From: Ralstonia sp. RRA | Lineage (GTDB): Bacteria; Pseudomonadota; Gammaproteobacteria; Burkholderiales; Burkholderiaceae | Reading direction: 5' to 3' | Assembly: GCF_037023145.1 (NCBI RefSeq) | Contig: NZ_CP146092.1 | Span: forward strand, 1,426,001 to 1,490,000 | Length of the DNA: 64,000 nt | Part shown: piece by piece, positions 1-8,776 of the stretch | Position numbering within the stretch: position 1 is the first letter of the stretch | How the letters are laid out: each line of letters begins with the position of its first letter | Made by a program: the position numbers and the translations under genes | Notes under the pieces: generated by a model | Told to the model about the DNA's origin: nothing | Seen by the model: the letters and a program-made list of their open reading frames with translations, nothing else | Databases searched by the model: none

Positions 1-1543
1 TCATGGCCGAGACAAACAGGTAGCGCGCGCAGGACAGCACCGCGGGCAGGCACATCGGCAGCGTCACGCGCCAGTACGTGCGTAGCGCCGAGACCTTGAG
101 CGAGGCCGATACCGCCTCAAACACCGGGTCCAGCTGCCCCAGCGATGCCACCGACGTCAGGTGGGCTGCCGTGGCGCAGTGCATGATCGTGCAGAGCACC
201 ATCAGCGTCATGCTGCCGTACAGGCCGTTGAGCGGATTGGCCGGGTGGTTGAAGAAGAACACATAGCCCAGGCCGAGCACGAGGCCGGGCACGGCCATCG
301 GCAGCAGCACCGCAAAGCGGATGGCCGGATGCAGCCACGCGGTGGCGCGGGTGGTGCGCGTTTTTTCGACCAGCCATGCGCCAGTAAAGATGAGTACGGT
401 GCCAAACACGGTGGTGAGCGCGGCCAGCTTCAGACTGTTGCGATAGGCCAGCCAGCCGCCGCCATCCATGTTGTCGAAGTCGTAGTTGCGCAGCGACAGC
501 TCAAGGTTGTACGGCCACAACTTGACGAGCGATGCCCCAACGGCGGTAGCGAGCATCACCAGAATCCAGCCCACCACCAATGCGGTCAGCAGCAGATAGA
601 GGCCATCGCGCATGCGATCCGGCTGCGGGTGATACGGCTGTGCACGGCTGGCCAGCGCGGCATGCTGTCGACGCTGCACGAGACGTTCTACGGCAAAGGT
701 GAGCAGCGCAGGCAGCAGCAGCATCAGGCCGATGATGGCACCGCGTGCAAACTGCTGCTGGCCCACCACGGCCTTGTAGGCTTCCACCGCCAGCACCTGG
801 TAGCTGCCGCCTACCACGGTCGGCACGCCAAAGTCCGTGGCAACCAGCGTAAACACCAGCGCAAAGGCACCAAACAGGCCATACCGCGCACCCGGCAGCG
901 TGACGGTGCAGAACGTACGCCACGGGCCCGCGCCCATTGCCCGGGCGGCGTCATACAGGCGGCCATCCGCCAGCGTGAGCGTAGCCAGTAACAGCATCAG
1001 CGCATACGGGAAGGTGTAGAACGCCTCGCCCACCACGATGCCCCAGAAGCCGTAGATGTTGCTGCCGCCCAGCCAAGCTTTGAACAGCCCCTGGTTGCCG
1101 AACAGGTAGACCAGCGCAATACCCGGCAGCAGGGACGGTGCAAACAGCGGCAACATCGCCAGCGTGCGCATCGTGCCGCGCAACGGCATGCGCGTGCGCT
1201 GCACGGCGTAGGCAAAGGCAAAGGCCAGCGGCACGACGATGGCGGCCACGCTGCCCGACACGGCCAGGGTGCGCCCCACCATGGCCAGAAAGTTGGGGCC
1301 TTGTACGACATGGGCGACCAGCGCCAAGCCGTGCTCATCAGAGCTGCGTGCACTGGCCACCAGGCCCGTGGCCTGCAGCAGCATCATCGCCGTGGGCAAC
1401 AGCAGGCCGAGCGTCAGCAGGAGGAACCACCCCAGCTTCATGCCCGTCAGCACCGGCACATCGGTACGCCAGAACGACGTGCGTGCGGCTTGCTTTTGCG
1501 GGGTGACATTGACCACGTTGGCCTCGGGCGGGAGCATCGACAT
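1..1543 (-). CDS. 2-aminoethylphosphonate-type ABC transporter permease, fused two-half form, partial
   Basis: Inner-membrane permease of a binding-protein-dependent importer, probably for 2-aminoethylphosphonate or a related phosphonate. The window edge cuts the 3' end, leaving about 514 residues. The first hydrophobic segment (LGWFLLLTLGLLLPTAMMLL) is followed by a series of membrane helices and two successive permease halves, as in the single-chain PhnU2-like permeases of about 550 residues. The start lies a few bases after the ATPase stop; ATG at 1543 and ATG at 1537 are both possible, and AGGTGG just upstream favours the second. Gene order ATPase then permease on the minus strand, with a phosphonate-type LysR gene upstream, supports the substrate. 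The substrate itself is inferred; a polyamine or iron(III) type importer is the alternative. Confidence 0.82.
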   Translation of the reverse strand, partial: MSMLPPEANVVNVTPQKQAARTSFWRTDVPVLTGMKLGWFLLLTLGLLLPTAMMLLQATGLVASARSSDEHGLALVAHVVQGPNFLAMVGRTLAVSGSVAAIVVPLAFAFAYAVQRTRMPLRGTMRTLAMLPLFAPSLLPGIALVYLFGNQGLFKAWLGGSNIYGFWGIVVGEAFYTFPYALMLLLATLTLADGRLYDAARAMGAGPWRTFCTVTLPGARYGLFGAFALVFTLVATDFGVPTVVGGSYQVLAVEAYKAVVGQQQFARGAIIGLMLLLPALLTFAVERLVQRRQHAALASRAQPYHPQPDRMRDGLYLLLTALVVGWILVMLATAVGASLVKLWPYNLELSLRNYDFDNMDGGGWLAYRNSLKLAALTTVFGTVLIFTGAWLVEKTRTTRATAWLHPAIRFAVLLPMAVPGLVLGLGYVFFFNHPANPLNGLYGSMTLMVLCTIMHCATAAHLTSVASLGQLDPVFEAVSASLKVSALRTYWRVTLPMCLPAVLSCARYLFVSAM

Positions 1544-1550
1544 CACCACC

Positions 1551-2654
1551 TCAGGCATAGACGCGCAGGCCATCGCGCTCGAGCGCGATCCACAGCTTGC
1601 TTTCGCCAAGCGCGCCACGACCGGCGCGCAGCGCATTCGATGCCACTTCGGCCACCAGCGGCGCGTTGGCCAGGCCGTCAATAGCCAGCGTCACGCGCGT
1701 GCGGCTGCCCAGGTAGATCTGGTCGACCACGCGGGCCAGATGGCGGTTGGGGGCATCGTCGTCCGGGTGCAGCGTCACGGCCTCCGGACGGCAGAACAGG
1801 CGGCCGGTGCTCGCCGCGGTATCGGCAAACGCCGGATCAAGCAGCAACGGCTGGCCGGCCAGCGTGGGCGTGCCATCTTCGGTGCGCTCCAGTGGCAGCC
1901 AGTTGGCCTGACCGACGAACCCGGCAACGAAACCGGTCGCGGGGTGCGTATAGATTTCCGACGGCGAGCCCGTCTGTTCGATACGGCCGTTGGACATGAC
2001 CGCAATGCGGTCCGCCATCGCCATGGCTTCGTCCTGATCGTGCGTGACCATCAGCGTGGTCACGTTCAGCTTGCGCTGCAGGCGGCGCAGCTCGATGCGC
2101 AGGTGTTCGCGCACCTGGGCGTCCAGCGCCGACATCGGCTCGTCCAGCAGCAGCAGCGACGGCGCAGGCGCCAACGCGCGGGCCAGTGCCACACGCTGTT
2201 GCTGGCCACCCGAGAGCTGCGACGGGTACTTCGCCTCGCTGCCGGCCAGGCCCACCAGCGCAAGCATCTCCGACACCCGCGCCTGCATGCGGGCGCGGTT
2301 GCCGTTGTGCGTATCCAGACCGTAGGCAATATTCTGGGCAACCGTCAGGTTGGGAAACAGCGCATACGACTGGAAGACGATGCCGTAGTCGCGCTCCCGC
2401 GGCGGCAGGTTCGAAATATCACGGCCACCGGCAACGATCTGGCCGCCGTCCTGTGCTTCCAGCCCGGCAATGATGCGCAGCAGCGTGGTCTTGCCGCAGC
2501 CCGACGGGCCCAGCAGGCAGACGAATTCGCCCTGCGCCACGTCCAGCGAAACGCCGTCAAGCGCGGTGAAGGCGCCAAAGCGGCGGGTAACTTGCCGCAC
2601 GGAGAGGAACGGCGTGGCGTTACCCTGGGTCGGGTCGGAAGCAGGCTGGGGCAT
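1551..2654 (-). CDS. 2-aminoethylphosphonate-type ABC transporter ATP-binding protein
   Basis: Cytoplasmic ATPase that powers the neighbouring permease. Visible motifs: Walker [10 protein letters not shown] (residues 49-57), a Q-loop at VFQSYALF, the ABC signature LSGGQQQR (147-154), Walker B LLLLDE (167-172) and the switch histidine in VTHDQDEA (205). The last roughly 120 residues are the TOBE-type regulatory domain usual in importers of the PotA/FbpC/PhnT group. At 367 residues it has the length expected for PhnT-type ATPases. Its stop lies only a few bases before the permease start, so the two are probably co-transcribed. No substrate-binding protein gene is visible; it should lie left of the window. 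Confidence 0.85.
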   Translation of the reverse strand: MPQPASDPTQGNATPFLSVRQVTRRFGAFTALDGVSLDVAQGEFVCLLGPSGCGKTTLLRIIAGLEAQDGGQIVAGGRDISNLPPRERDYGIVFQSYALFPNLTVAQNIAYGLDTHNGNRARMQARVSEMLALVGLAGSEAKYPSQLSGGQQQRVALARALAPAPSLLLLDEPMSALDAQVREHLRIELRRLQRKLNVTTLMVTHDQDEAMAMADRIAVMSNGRIEQTGSPSEIYTHPATGFVAGFVGQANWLPLERTEDGTPTLAGQPLLLDPAFADTAASTGRLFCRPEAVTLHPDDDAPNRHLARVVDQIYLGSRTRVTLAIDGLANAPLVAEVASNALRAGRGALGESKLWIALERDGLRVYA

Positions 2655-2783
2655 TGACAGGGGCGACTAGGCAGTAGCGAAAACGGTCGCCACTGTAGCC
2701 AGCCGACATGTACCCCTTGTGGCAGTTACCCCAAAAACGCCAATGCGCGCATTTCCGGATTTTTGTTCAGGTGGGTGACGAAA

Positions 2784-3650
2784 CTAAGGCGTTGGCGGGC
2801 GCACTTCCGCAAGAAAGGCCGCAATCAGCCGTGTCTCACGCCGGTCTTGCAGGCAGTAGAGGTACTCGCTCAGCTCCGGTGCGCCGCCCTCGAAGGCCAG
2901 CACGCGCAGGTCCGGATGGCTAGGCACCTCCTGGCGGGCGATGACGCTCACACCGAGGTTGCGCATGATGGCCTCGCGGATGGACTCCCGACTGCCGATT
3001 TCCACCGTGGATGCGGCGGTCACGCCGGCCTGGGCCATCATCGTTTCCGTCATCGCCCGGGTGGTGGAGCCCACCTCGCGCACCAGCAGCCGGCACTGTG
3101 ACAGCGCTGCCACTGGCACGCTTGTCTGGGCGGCCAGCGGGTGACTGCGGTGCACCACCAGCACCAGCGGGTCGCGGGCCAGCTCAATGCGCAGGAAGCG
3201 AGCGTCGTCCACCCGCTGCGACGACGACGCCACATCCACCCGATACTCTTGAAGTGCTTCGAGCATCTGTACCGAGTTGCCGGCTTCGATGCTCACGTCG
3301 ATGCCGGGATGGCTCTGACAGAAGCGGTCAACGATGTCGAGGATGTAGTACGGCGCCGTGGCGCCGATACGCAGGTGGCCGGAACCCATGTCGCCGGAGT
3401 TGCGCAGGAAGAAGTCGATCTCGGTTTCCTGCCGCACGAGCTGGTCGACCAGCGGCATCAGGCGCACGCCGGCGTCCGACAGCGCCAGCCGGCGCCCACC
3501 CCGGTAGAACAACTCGACGCCGTAGGCCTCCTCCAGCGCGCGGATCTGTGATGTCACGGTCGGCTGGGACAGCCCGAGCTGCTTGGCGGCCAGCGTGATG
3601 CTGCCCAGGCGGGCAACCATGAAGAACGATTTGAGCTGCGCGACGAGCAT
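2784..3650 (-). CDS. LysR-type regulator associated with aminoethylphosphonate catabolism
   Basis: Transcriptional regulator with an N-terminal winged helix-turn-helix (about residues 1-60, with SQPTVTSQIRALEE as recognition region) and a periplasmic-binding-protein-like effector domain behind it. From memory of the families, the pattern RRLALSDAGVRLMPLV followed by ETEIDFFLRNSGDMG and LRIGATAPYYILDIVDRF resembles the LysR subfamily that accompanies aminoethylphosphonate genes. The gene lies upstream of, and on the same strand as, the ABC importer, 129 bp away. An in-frame ATG 12 codons upstream (3686) exists, but family proteins begin at the LVAQLKSFF segment, so 3650 is preferred. Confidence 0.8.
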   Translation of the reverse strand: MLVAQLKSFFMVARLGSITLAAKQLGLSQPTVTSQIRALEEAYGVELFYRGGRRLALSDAGVRLMPLVDQLVRQETEIDFFLRNSGDMGSGHLRIGATAPYYILDIVDRFCQSHPGIDVSIEAGNSVQMLEALQEYRVDVASSSQRVDDARFLRIELARDPLVLVVHRSHPLAAQTSVPVAALSQCRLLVREVGSTTRAMTETMMAQAGVTAASTVEIGSRESIREAIMRNLGVSVIARQEVPSHPDLRVLAFEGGAPELSEYLYCLQDRRETRLIAAFLAEVRPPTP

Positions 3651-3959
3651 GAATGGGTGATGTATCCGGCGCCTGGAATGGCGCAATCGGCGGGAAGGCG
3701 GCCCATTCTAGCGGACGGCCCCGGCGCAAAAGTGCGGGGCGGCGCTCTCCCCCGTTTTCTGCTTCTACATCCTGGGGCTACGACTTTCTCAACCTTTCCG
3801 ACAGGATGTGCGTGATGACACCCCCACATCGGGGGGAATTGGGCCTTGCTGACCCGTTATTTCCACGGATCGAATCCGTCACCTCGCCTTGAGAATCCGC
3901 CAGCGCGCCGCAGTCACGAGCCGACAGCGCGCCGGAATTCGGATTTTGGAGAGATGAGG

Positions 3960-5699
3960 ATGGAAGGCAGCAAGGGCGGTAGCAGTACGAAGCAATGGAC
4001 CATCGCAATGATGGTGGCAGCCGCAGGCGCACTGGCAGCCTGTGGCGGCGGAGGCGGAGGCGGCGGCGGTAGCTCCGGGGCCACACCGGCGGCCACGCCA
4101 GCCACCCCGGCCAGCATCAATCTGGCGGCTGCCTGCAGCGGCTCCAACTGCGGCGCATTGGGCAATACCTACGCCGGCTCCGGCGTGGGCGTGTGGCAGG
4201 CCACCAATACGGGCGGTTCGGCCGGCACCGTGAATGTGTCGATTGCCGGGCTTACGGGCCAAAACGTCACCCTTATCTACACCAACCAGGGGGCGGCCGC
4301 ACAGCCGATGCCGTCGGTGTCGCTCACCAATGCGGGCCTGCTTGGTCTTGGCGGTGGCACAACCACCGGTACTGCGCCCACCAACGGCGCCTCCGGCAAC
4401 CTGACCACGGCGTCCGTCAAGAACGACGCAATGAACGCGGCCTTCGACCGCCAGATTTCCGAATTTAACGCGCACGCACTGGACAGCTACGCCACCGGTG
4501 CGGGCCCGCTCAAGACGCAAGGCGCTTCCAACGACACGGTCTTGCGTCCGCAGTCGGTTGCCGCCGTTGGCGCGCAACGCACCTGGAATCACCAGCAGCC
4601 GGACGGCACCGCCACGGTGCGCACCGCCACGCTGAAGCAGCAAGCGACCGCCACCGATGGCCGCATCATCAACCTGTGGGTGGAGAACACGGAGTACGGT
4701 AGCAGCAAGATCTCCGACAGCATCATCAACACGCTGATCACCAAGTTCGCATCGGGCACACAGTCGGTCTACACGCTGGCCACCTCGATCGTCGGCCAAC
4801 CGTGGGGCAGCTACTCCAGCTCGGCCAGCCTGATCGACCCGAGCCAGGCGCTGGACATCGTGGTGCTGAACATCCAGCCCGACGGCCAGCCTTATGGCCG
4901 CGTGGGCTACTTCTGGGCGCGCAACAACTTCACGACCAGCTCGCAACCGCTGTCGAACCAATCGCTGTCGCTCTATGTGGATTCGGAAACGATCTACCTG
5001 GGTGGCGCCGACGGGCTGAACACGGTCATCTCCACCCTGGGCCACGAGTTCACGCACATGGCCAACTTCTACCAGCGCGGCGTGCTGAACGGCTCGCAGT
5101 ACATGTATGGCACGTGGCTGGAAGAAATGACGGCGATGACGATGGAAGATGTGCTGTCCAGCCAGATCGACCCGAGCTTCAACAACGTGCGCGACAGCCG
5201 TTTTCCGGCCTGGTTGCAAAGCGCGTATGACTGCTCGCTGACGGCGTTCGACCCGTCGCTCACGTCGTCGTGCCCGGGGTATCCGATCTCGGGCAGCCTG
5301 GGCGGCTTCCTGCTGCGCCAGTACGGCGTGGCGTACTACAAGAACCTGCTGCAGAACTTCTCGTCAACGGATTCGGCCACGGTGCTGAGCAGCGCCATCC
5401 AGGCCGGCGGCGGCGCGGGCCTGGGCGATGCACTGGGTCGTTGGGGGACCGCAGTGGCATTGCTGCCGGTGCCGGGCAGCCCGGCAGGTTTTGCGTATCC
5501 GGCCCGTTCGGACACCGGTTTCTCGATCCCTGCCATCAATGGCCAGAACTACAGCAGCCAGCGCTCGATGCCAAGCTCCGTGCCAGCCACGCTGCAAGGC
5601 TTTGGACAGTTCCCGGTGGCGCGCGGCTTCAAGACCGGCACGTATAGCGAGACGATTACGGTGCCGGCCAACTCCACCGTATCGATCATCGCGAACTAA
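3960..5699 (+). CDS. M30-like zinc metallopeptidase lipoprotein
   Basis: Probable surface or periplasmic zinc peptidase related to the hyicolysin (M30) family. With ATG at 3960 (GGAGAG six bases upstream) a 27-residue signal ends in the lipobox LAAC, with Cys28 as lipid anchor, followed directly by a run of nine glycines and a serine-rich linker, as in exported proteobacterial lipoproteins. The zinc site HEFTH is at residues 362-366, followed about 25 residues later by LEEMTAMTMED, which can supply a third ligand. The chain is 579 residues; an in-frame ATG at 3954 is nearly equivalent and the open frame extends to 3846. It stands alone between divergently placed genes. Family assignment rests on motif and overall pattern; the substrate is unknown. 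Confidence 0.72.
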   Translation: MEGSKGGSSTKQWTIAMMVAAAGALAACGGGGGGGGGSSGATPAATPATPASINLAAACSGSNCGALGNTYAGSGVGVWQATNTGGSAGTVNVSIAGLTGQNVTLIYTNQGAAAQPMPSVSLTNAGLLGLGGGTTTGTAPTNGASGNLTTASVKNDAMNAAFDRQISEFNAHALDSYATGAGPLKTQGASNDTVLRPQSVAAVGAQRTWNHQQPDGTATVRTATLKQQATATDGRIINLWVENTEYGSSKISDSIINTLITKFASGTQSVYTLATSIVGQPWGSYSSSASLIDPSQALDIVVLNIQPDGQPYGRVGYFWARNNFTTSSQPLSNQSLSLYVDSETIYLGGADGLNTVISTLGHEFTHMANFYQRGVLNGSQYMYGTWLEEMTAMTMEDVLSSQIDPSFNNVRDSRFPAWLQSAYDCSLTAFDPSLTSSCPGYPISGSLGGFLLRQYGVAYYKNLLQNFSSTDSATVLSSAIQAGGGAGLGDALGRWGTAVALLPVPGSPAGFAYPARSDTGFSIPAINGQNYSSQRSMPSSVPATLQGFGQFPVARGFKTGTYSETITVPANSTVSIIAN

Positions 5700-5908
5700 G
5701 CGCGTTCGGCGGCGCCAACGGGTGCCGCTGCCGCTGCCGCTGCCGCTGCGATGCAGGCGCTCAGCCGGCGCATCGCAGCGGAGATCGGCGCGATGATCGG
5801 TACGTCGAATCGCTGCGCCAGACGCACGGCGGCCTGCCCCAGCGGCCCGCCACCGATGATCACGGCCTGCGCGCCATCCGCAAGACAGGCGCGCACAGCG
5901 TACCCCAC
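5696..5908 (-). pseudogene. Asp/Glu/hydantoin racemase family, C-terminal remnant
   Basis: About 70 codons resembling the end of an Asp/Glu/hydantoin racemase: a stretch reading ADGAQAVIIGGGPLG, then AQRFDVPIIAPISAAMRRL, followed by a poly-alanine tail. An in-frame TGA lies just upstream (around 5923-5925) and no start with a ribosome site is present, so the N-terminal two thirds is missing. The tail is encoded by a GCCGCT-type repeat near 5728-5750. It abuts the peptidase stop codon and looks like decayed residue of a rearrangement. Not expected to make an active enzyme. Confidence 0.6.
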
Positions 5909-5930
5909 GCGGGCACGCCATCAGCAAACG

Positions 5931-6230
5931 CTACTTGTTGATCGCAGCAGAGAGAATCCGGCCGCTTCGCGCATCGAGCCGCACATCGAAGATCCGGCCA
6001 GCCTTGACCACCGTCACGTCGTAAATCAGGCCCGATGCCGACCGTTCAAGCCCGGCCCGGATCGCCTTGCCGTGCAGGTAGTTTTCCGCCGTATCCACGG
6101 CTGACGCGAGCGGCCCGTTGGCCAGCGTTGGGCGGATGGCCGGCCCACCCGGACGGCGGGCGATGAGGATGGCCACAACGGCCATCAGAACCGCCAGCGT
6201 GAGGAAGGTGAGTGTGCGACGTCGGCGCAT
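5931..6230 (-). CDS. PepSY domain protein with N-terminal membrane anchor
   Basis: Small 99-residue protein. Residues 7-25 (LTFLTLAVLMAVVAILIA) form one membrane helix or uncleaved signal after four arginines. The rest is a PepSY-like fold: an alpha region (ASAVDTAENYLHGKAIRAGL) then the beta hairpin YDVTVVKAGRIFDVRLDARSG and GRIL. PepSY proteins act in the cell envelope and are often linked to peptidase inhibition or two-component signalling; no such partner is adjacent apart from the M30-like peptidase about 0.2 kb away. The next gene is on the opposite strand, so it is likely a single-gene unit. Confidence 0.7.
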   Translation of the reverse strand: MRRRRTLTFLTLAVLMAVVAILIARRPGGPAIRPTLANGPLASAVDTAENYLHGKAIRAGLERSASGLIYDVTVVKAGRIFDVRLDARSGRILSAAINK

Positions 6231-6445
6231 GCCATGTCTTGGAAAACCGGAGAGATCGCAAGACTAGACGGCTGGACTTAGCGAGCGCTGAGAGCGGTTA
6301 TAGGGTGTGACGCGAGCGCATCAAATGGTTTCAGCGGCGCAAACGGTGGTCGGCTCGAACATCTGCAATCGCTGCATGCGTGCCAGTCACAGGCCAATCG
6401 GGGGGCTGAGATAATGAGTGTCTTCTGAATCTGCTGCCGATTCCC

Positions 6446-8272
6446 ATGCCCTCCGCTGCACCCCTATCGTCGCGTATCGGCCCCCTCTTCGCGCTCATGC
6501 CTTTCCTGCGCCCGTATGCGCGGCGCTGGGCGGTTGCGTTCCTGGCGCTGGTGACTGCGGCCGTTGCAACGCTGGCGCTGCCGGTGGCCTTCAAGTTCCT
6601 GATCGACCGTGGATTCGCCAGCGGCGAGCGATCGCACATCGACCGCCACTTCATCGCCCTGTTCGTCCTCTCGCTGGTGCTGGCCGGTGCCACGGCGCTG
6701 CGCTTCTATTGCGTCTCGTGGCTGGGTGAACGCGTGACGGCCGATCTGCGGCGTGCTGTGTACCGGCACATCGTCGGCTTGAGCCCGGAGTTTTTCGAGA
6801 CGATGCAAACGGGCGAGGTGCTGTCGCGGCTCACGACCGACACGACGTTGATCCAGACCGTGGTGGGGACCAGCCTGTCGCTCGGGTTGCGCAACACGCT
6901 GCTGACGGTCGGCGGGGTGGTGATGCTGGTCGTGACGAGCCCGGTGCTCTCGGGCTACATCATCGCCACGCTGATCGTGGTGGTCGCGCCCATCGTCATC
7001 TTCGGGCGTCGTGTGCGGCGGCTCTCGCGTGACAGCCAGGACAAGGTGGCAAGCGCGAGCGCGCTGGCCGGCGAGGTGCTCAATGCCATGCCGACCGTGC
7101 AGTCGTACACGCAGGAAGCGCATGAAGCGAAACGTTTCAGTGCCGCCGTGGAAACGGCGTTTGACACCGCACTCACGCGCATCCGGGCCCGTGCCCAGTT
7201 GACCGCGGTAGTCATCGTCTTTGTATTCGCCGCGATTGTGTTTGTGCTCTGGCTCGGCGCAAAAGCTGTGCTGGCCGGAGAGATGACGGCGGGCCAATTG
7301 TCCCAGTTCATCCTCTACGCGGTGTTCACCGCGGGCGCCGTCGGTACGATTGCGGAAGTGTGGGGAGACCTGCAAAGAGCCGCCGGTGCCACAGAGCGCC
7401 TGCTGCAACTGCTGGCAACCCGCTCCCCCATTGCGGAGCCGGACACCCCCGTGGCGCTGCCCGCGCATGCCGAGGGCATCCGCTTCGACAATGTCACCTT
7501 CCACTATCCGTCGCGTCCGGGTGCCGCTGCGCTCTCCCACTTCACGCTCGAAGTTGCGCCCGGGGAGCACGTTGCGCTGGTGGGGCCTTCCGGTGCGGGC
7601 AAGACGACGCTGTTTCAGCTTCTGCTGCGCTTCTATGAGCCGCAGTCCGGAAGCATTCTGATCAGCGGCGTCCCAACGCGGCAAGTTTCACTCGCGGCGC
7701 TGCGACAGGCCATTGGTGTGGTGCTGCAGGAATCGGTGATTTTTTCTGGGAGCGTGCTCGACAACATCCGCTATGGCACGCCCGAGGCCACGCTCGCGCA
7801 GGTACACCGCGCCGCCGAGATGGCTGCCGCTGCCGACTTCATCAACGAACTACCGCAGGGCTACGACACGCAGCTGGGCGAGCGTGGCGTCAGGCTGTCG
7901 GGTGGACAGCGCCAGCGGATCGCCATCGCGCGGGCCATTCTCAAAGACCCGCCCATCCTGCTGCTGGATGAAGCCACCAGCGCACTCGATGCCGCAAGCG
8001 AGCGGCTGGTGCAGACTGCCCTGAACAATGCCGCGCGAAACCGCACCACGCTGGTCATCGCACACCGCCTAGCCACCGTGCAGCAGGCTGACCGGATCGT
8101 TGTGCTTGAGCAAGGCCGCATCGTTGCACAAGGCCGCCATGCTGAGCTTTTGCAGCGTTCGCCGCTTTATGCGCGTCTTGCGGCGCTGCAGTTTGGTGGG
8201 CCGTCAATGGAGACCGAAGGGCACGGTGCGCCGTCCGAACTGGCAACCGGAAGTACTGACAGGTCACATTGA
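6446..8272 (+). CDS. ABC exporter, fused membrane and ATPase domains (MsbA-like)
   Basis: Homodimeric exporter half-transporter of 608 residues. The first roughly 320 residues carry the six-helix type I exporter membrane domain; hydrophobic segments are clear near the start (WAVAFLALVTAAVATLALPV), and around residues 60-80, 150-180 and 250-270. The C-terminal ATPase has Walker A GPSGAGKTT (about 379-387), signature LSGGQRQR (about 485), Walker B ILLLDE (about 505) and the switch histidine in VIAHRLAT. Family members export lipids, peptides or drugs; the substrate here cannot be read from the sequence. The gene precedes fdxA on the same strand with an 83-bp gap. Confidence 0.85.
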   Translation: MPSAAPLSSRIGPLFALMPFLRPYARRWAVAFLALVTAAVATLALPVAFKFLIDRGFASGERSHIDRHFIALFVLSLVLAGATALRFYCVSWLGERVTADLRRAVYRHIVGLSPEFFETMQTGEVLSRLTTDTTLIQTVVGTSLSLGLRNTLLTVGGVVMLVVTSPVLSGYIIATLIVVVAPIVIFGRRVRRLSRDSQDKVASASALAGEVLNAMPTVQSYTQEAHEAKRFSAAVETAFDTALTRIRARAQLTAVVIVFVFAAIVFVLWLGAKAVLAGEMTAGQLSQFILYAVFTAGAVGTIAEVWGDLQRAAGATERLLQLLATRSPIAEPDTPVALPAHAEGIRFDNVTFHYPSRPGAAALSHFTLEVAPGEHVALVGPSGAGKTTLFQLLLRFYEPQSGSILISGVPTRQVSLAALRQAIGVVLQESVIFSGSVLDNIRYGTPEATLAQVHRAAEMAAAADFINELPQGYDTQLGERGVRLSGGQRQRIAIARAILKDPPILLLDEATSALDAASERLVQTALNNAARNRTTLVIAHRLATVQQADRIVVLEQGRIVAQGRHAELLQRSPLYARLAALQFGGPSMETEGHGAPSELATGSTDRSH

Positions 8273-8355
8273 AACCCGTGCCCGACGCGGCTCGGGTTGA
8301 TGCTGCATAATTTCGAATGTTTTTCTGAACGGGTGTTGAACACCCCCGCTTTGCC

Positions 8356-8709
8356 ATGCCGTACGTCGTCACCGAATCCTGCATCCAGTGCAAGTACACG
8401 GACTGCGTTGCCGTCTGCCCGATGGATTGCTTCCACGCCGGCCCGAACTTCCTGGTGATTGATCCGGATGAATGCATCGATTGCTCGATCTGTGTGGCGG
8501 AGTGCCCCGTGGGGGCGATCTACCCCGCCGCCGAGGTGCCGGCTGATCAGCAGGACTTCATTGCACTGAATGCGCAGCTCTCGCGCCGTGCAGATTGGCC
8601 GCGCCTGACCCAAGTGCAGGCCCCGCTGGCAGACCACGCCCATTGGGCGCAAGTCAAAGACAAGCGCGACGCATTGCGCATCGCGCCCGAGTCACCACCG
8701 TCAACCTGA
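8356..8709 (+). CDS. fdxA: 7Fe (3Fe-4S/4Fe-4S) ferredoxin FdxA
   Basis: Small cytoplasmic electron carrier of 117 residues. The N-terminal cluster region reads CIQCKYTDCVAVCPMDCF and the second reads CIDCSICVAECP, the cysteine pattern of the FdxA family with one 3Fe-4S and one 4Fe-4S cluster. The C-terminal extension after residue 60 (DWPRLTQVQAPLADHAHWAQ and onwards) is also typical of FdxA. It follows the ABC exporter but probably has its own promoter. Redox partner unknown. Confidence 0.93.
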   Translation: MPYVVTESCIQCKYTDCVAVCPMDCFHAGPNFLVIDPDECIDCSICVAECPVGAIYPAAEVPADQQDFIALNAQLSRRADWPRLTQVQAPLADHAHWAQVKDKRDALRIAPESPPST

Positions 8710-8776
8710 CGACACGGCGGCCATGGCGCTGGGTTTCAATCAGCGCCTGCAGCACGTGGCGTCAAGTCAATCGGGC

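Noticed and set aside
3879..5219. A minus-strand open frame of 446 codons opposite the peptidase
   Set aside because: No domain, biased composition; the plus strand has lipobox and zinc site.
8273..8298. Terminator after the ABC exporter
   Set aside because: A 6-bp AACCCG/CGGGTT stem exists but the loop is long and no T run follows, so it cannot be supported.
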